A DNA stretch of 64,000 nt from Gymnorhina tibicen (Eukaryota; Chordata; Aves; Passeriformes; Artamidae), in NCBI GenBank assembly GCA_013399875.1, contig VXAZ01000404.1, forward strand, positions 266,686 through 330,685. Direction: 5' to 3'. Within the stretch, counting starts at the first letter, position 1. The number at the start of each line of letters is the position of its first letter. The notes under the pieces were generated by a model. That model had not been told where the DNA came from and searched no databases. It was given only the letters and a program-made list of their open reading frames with translations. The position numbers were made by a program, and so were the translations under genes. Below, piece after piece: positions 62,086 through 64,000 of the stretch.

Positions 62086-62320
62086 TAAACGCAATTTAAC
62101 GCAGTGGTGTAGCATAATGGCTCCCAACGTAAACAAAAGGAATGATTAAGGGGGATATTTTCGAGCTACACAAAGCCCGATAGGGAAGATTTGTGTTACT
62201 AATTCCTGTGAAAGGATGTTCACGTGGTAGTTATAGGGTCGCTGGCATTCACACTTCAGTGCGTGCGGCAGTAAATCAGCAGTCTGGAAACAAAAGGGTT
62301 ATTTTCTGCTCCCCTTCCTT
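62086..62320. promoter_or_regulatory. Possible conserved non-coding element
   Basis: Balanced non-repetitive sequence with a forkhead-like GTAAACAAAAGG at 62128-62139, AATGATTAAGG at 62140-62150 and CACGTGG at 62221-62227 (an E-box core). The arrangement resembles promoter-proximal conserved DNA of developmental genes. Inference only. Confidence 0.2.
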
Positions 62321-62324
62321 CCGA

Positions 62325-62376
62325 AAAAGAGGAAGAAAAAAAAAAAAAAGAAAGAAAGGAAGAAAGAAAGAATAAA
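62325..62376. repeat. Purine (GAAA)n tract
   Basis: GAGGAAG, an A-run of about 13 and several GAAA repeats. The lysine-rich end of the overlapping open frame at 62193-62375 is produced by this repeat. Confidence 0.85.
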
Positions 62377-62818
62377 ACCCGACCTGCCTAACTTAAGCCA
62401 TATTGTAAAAACGAACATGTAATAAAATACATGAGAAGCTGAAAAAGTGAATGCAAGAAAGAGGGTTGATCCGGTGGAGCACCGCCTCGGTGACCCCCAA
62501 GCAGAGGTGGGGGTGCTGCCCTAACCAGAACCTCCCTTCAGCCCCTTCCTCCAGACACTGTTTGCTTTTCTCCTCCACTAAGCAAGAAAATAATCGCACA
62601 TGTGTATCAGCAATCCTCTCTCGCTGGCTTCAAGCTGTTATAATTTTGAATGAGGGGGCATTTAAAAATTATGACTGAGATTCTAAATTGCCTCTTTGAA
62701 ATCGGCACAGAAAAATCATTCATCATGGCTTCGAAAACTGCCCTGAAATTAAATTAAAACGAAATGAGGGAGTCTTCCTCCCGACGTGTGAGTCTTGGCA
62801 GAGCTACACTCCACCTTG
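62377..62818. other. Unique sequence, no gene seen
   Basis: Moderately GC-rich around 62465-62560, then AT-rich with GAAATTAAATTAAAACG at 62744-62760. No open frame here has a recognisable domain. It could be promoter-flanking DNA of the gene implied at 63.2 kb. Confidence 0.35.
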
Positions 62819-62885
62819 GTTTTCTATTTTTTTTCCCCCTCCTCCCCCTCTCCATTTTTTTTCCCCTCATTTCTTTTCCTCTCCC
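62819..62885. repeat. Polypyrimidine tract
   Basis: About 65 bases of T and C (TTTTTTTTCCCCC, CCTCCCCCTCTCC words), read as a GA tract on the - strand, about 350 bp upstream of the TATA box at 63218. Such tracts near promoters can exclude nucleosomes or bind GA-binding factors. Confidence 0.7.
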
Positions 62886-63000
62886 TAAGCCCTAAATGTT
62901 ATGTAGGATAATTGAAATGGGAAACACGATTTGTATCTGGCTGCAGCAAGGAGGCTCGGTGTAGGCTGCGGGCTGCAGAGCGAGGTGCTGCGTGCGAGTG

Positions 63001-63160
63001 CACAGTGTGTGAGTGTACAGCGTGGGGGAGGGGGAGTGTGAGGGCACAATGTGTGTGTGTGAGGGTACAATGCGGGTGTGTGAGGGTAGAAGGCGTGTGT
63101 GCGAGGTACAATACGCGAGCGAGCGCGGGTGCCGGGGGTGTGAGCGGGTGCGTGTTTGTG
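63001..63160. repeat. G/T-rich minisatellite, unit about 20-26 bp
   Basis: Degenerate tandem units share the core GTGTGTGAGGGTACAATGCG: GTGTGAGTGTACAGCG near 63007, GTGTGAGGGCACAATG near 63037, GTGTGAGGGTACAATGCG at 63056-63073, GTGTGAGGGTAGAAGGCG at 63076-63093, and GTGTGCGAGGTACAATACGC near 63096-63115. Unit length drifts from about 20 to 30 bp. Purines and G/T dominate one strand, so secondary structure is likely. The cysteine- and valine-rich open frame across it, and the matching proline- and threonine-rich frames on the other strand, are repeat artefacts. Confidence 0.8.
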
Positions 63161-63179
63161 TCTCTCGCCCTCGCCGGCA

Positions 63180-63300
63180 GGCAGGAGGAGCGGCGGGCCA
63201 ATCGCAGCGCCCGGTTTCATAAAAGCTGGGTGCTGATTGGCCGGCAGCGAAAGGGCATCGCGAACAAAGAAAAGTCCCTCTCAGGTACCGCGCGGAGCGA
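63180..63300 (+). promoter_or_regulatory. TATA/CCAAT promoter in CpG-rich DNA
   Basis: A CCAAT box (63198-63202) is followed by a TATA-like CATAAAAG (63218-63225) with G+C-rich flanks, and then by an inverted CCAAT (ATTGG, 63236-63240). With this TATA the start of transcription would be near 63245-63255 on the + strand. A donor-like CC|GTAAGT at 63641 would close a first, untranslated exon of about 390 bp. Another donor-like AGG|GTGAGT follows at 63804. No coding region of a recognisable protein lies between here and 64000, so the gene body is presumably beyond the window. Confidence 0.6.
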
Positions 63301-63640
63301 GGCTCCCACTCCCCCGCCTCGGCCGCTGCCGTGGGGGCAGCGCCCCTGTCCCCTGTGCCTGTGTGTCAGCCCGTGAGGGGACAGACACACATGCCGGGTT
63401 TTCCTTCTCTGCCCCGTTTTTCTTTTTATTTTATTTTGGTTTTTTTTTTTAATTCTTTTTGTTGTTTTAATTTTGTTTCTAGAAAGAAAGGAAGGTTCAT
63501 GATAGCTGGTGCTGTCTTCCTCCAAACACAATAAATCTGTTGAAGACATTAGAATTTTTTTCCTAAAATAAAAAGCGGCTGCAACAAAAACACACTCAAT
63601 GCAGTTAGAAGGAAAAGGTCAACTCGATCCAATACAGACC

Positions 63641-63646
63641 GTAAGT
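63641..63646 (+). other. Possible 5' splice site
   Basis: GTAAGT follows CAGACC, a near-consensus intron start (the -1 base is C instead of the preferred G). It lies about 390 bp downstream of the predicted start at 63250. A competing donor-like GTGAGT lies at 63804 after CAGG. Confidence 0.3.
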
Positions 63647-63984
63647 ACGGTTGCGTGGTGTGTCTATAGCACTTAGAGGGGATTTATTTTTTTTTTCTTC
63701 TCTGCAAACGGGAGTGTTAAAAGAGTTTTGGGAGTTGAGATAACTAGGGTTCTTGGGGATTTTTAAAGGAGAAAAAAGACCCCAAAACAATCCCACAAAC
63801 AGGGTGAGTTATTTGAGGGAAGTAAGAGGGTGAAAGCACTGTAGCCACACAAATCATACTTGACGGTGCACTTGGGGGGCGTAAAAGCGTAGTGCCTTTT
63901 TCAGGTTTTAACTAACCAAGGGCGAGGGGAGGCGGGGGGGAATAAAAGTGACACCATTACAGCCAAGCCTGCATTGCTTCCCCG

Positions 63985-64000
63985 CCCCCCCCCCCCCCCC
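63985..64000. repeat. Poly-C run at the window edge
   Basis: Sixteen C reach the last base of the window, after CCCCG. Long C runs are error-prone in sequencing and often mark contig ends or gap edges, so the true length here is uncertain. Confidence 0.85.

Noticed and set aside
62912..63376. 154-codon + strand frame rich in C, V and R
   Set aside because: Its centre is the G/T minisatellite (63001-63160) and it runs through the TATA/CCAAT promoter; the opposite strand is open as well.

Overview
The window looks like vertebrate nuclear DNA from a bird. It is mostly AT-rich, has no long open reading frame, and is full of short microsatellites and homopolymers. Three kinds of recognisable repeat point to birds: a 5'-truncated CR1 LINE of avian type (about 49590-50248, reverse orientation) and two different solo retroviral LTRs (9249-9844 and 41826-42261). 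Both LTRs resemble, from memory, families common in neoavian and especially passerine genomes; I could not check this against a repeat library.

Layout. 1-36500: AT-rich non-coding DNA with one solo LTR, small tandem repeats, several near-perfect hairpins and a few stretches that read like conserved non-coding elements. 36580-37550: a homeodomain-site-rich block followed by the best exon candidate on the + strand (37217-37550, strong acceptor and donor). 37551-55370: non-coding DNA with the second solo LTR, the CR1 copy and a T/G-rich simple-repeat block. 55376-55534: a weak candidate coding exon on the - strand. 56900-58580: pyrimidine-rich DNA containing an old degraded CR1-like fragment. 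59480-64000: composition changes sharply, with a CpG island at 59500-59860 (inverted and direct CCAAT boxes, GC box), more GC-rich segments at 61400-61740 and 61975-62085, and a TATA/CCAAT promoter at about 63180-63300 preceded by a GTGTGAGGGTACAATG-type minisatellite. The window ends in a run of 16 C.

Interpretation. No complete protein-coding gene can be supported. The simplest reading is a gene-poor interval (intergenic or long-intron DNA), with regulatory and repeat content, running up to the promoter region of a gene whose coding part lies beyond position 64000, perhaps with a second transcription unit starting at the 59.7 kb island. The hundreds of short open frames behave as chance open frames. 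I found no CRISPR array, operon, tRNA, rRNA or convincing novel protein system. The items most worth following are the hairpins at 6803-6829 and 43983-44016, the exon-like unit at 37217-37550, the two CpG-rich promoters and the minisatellite beside the second one.
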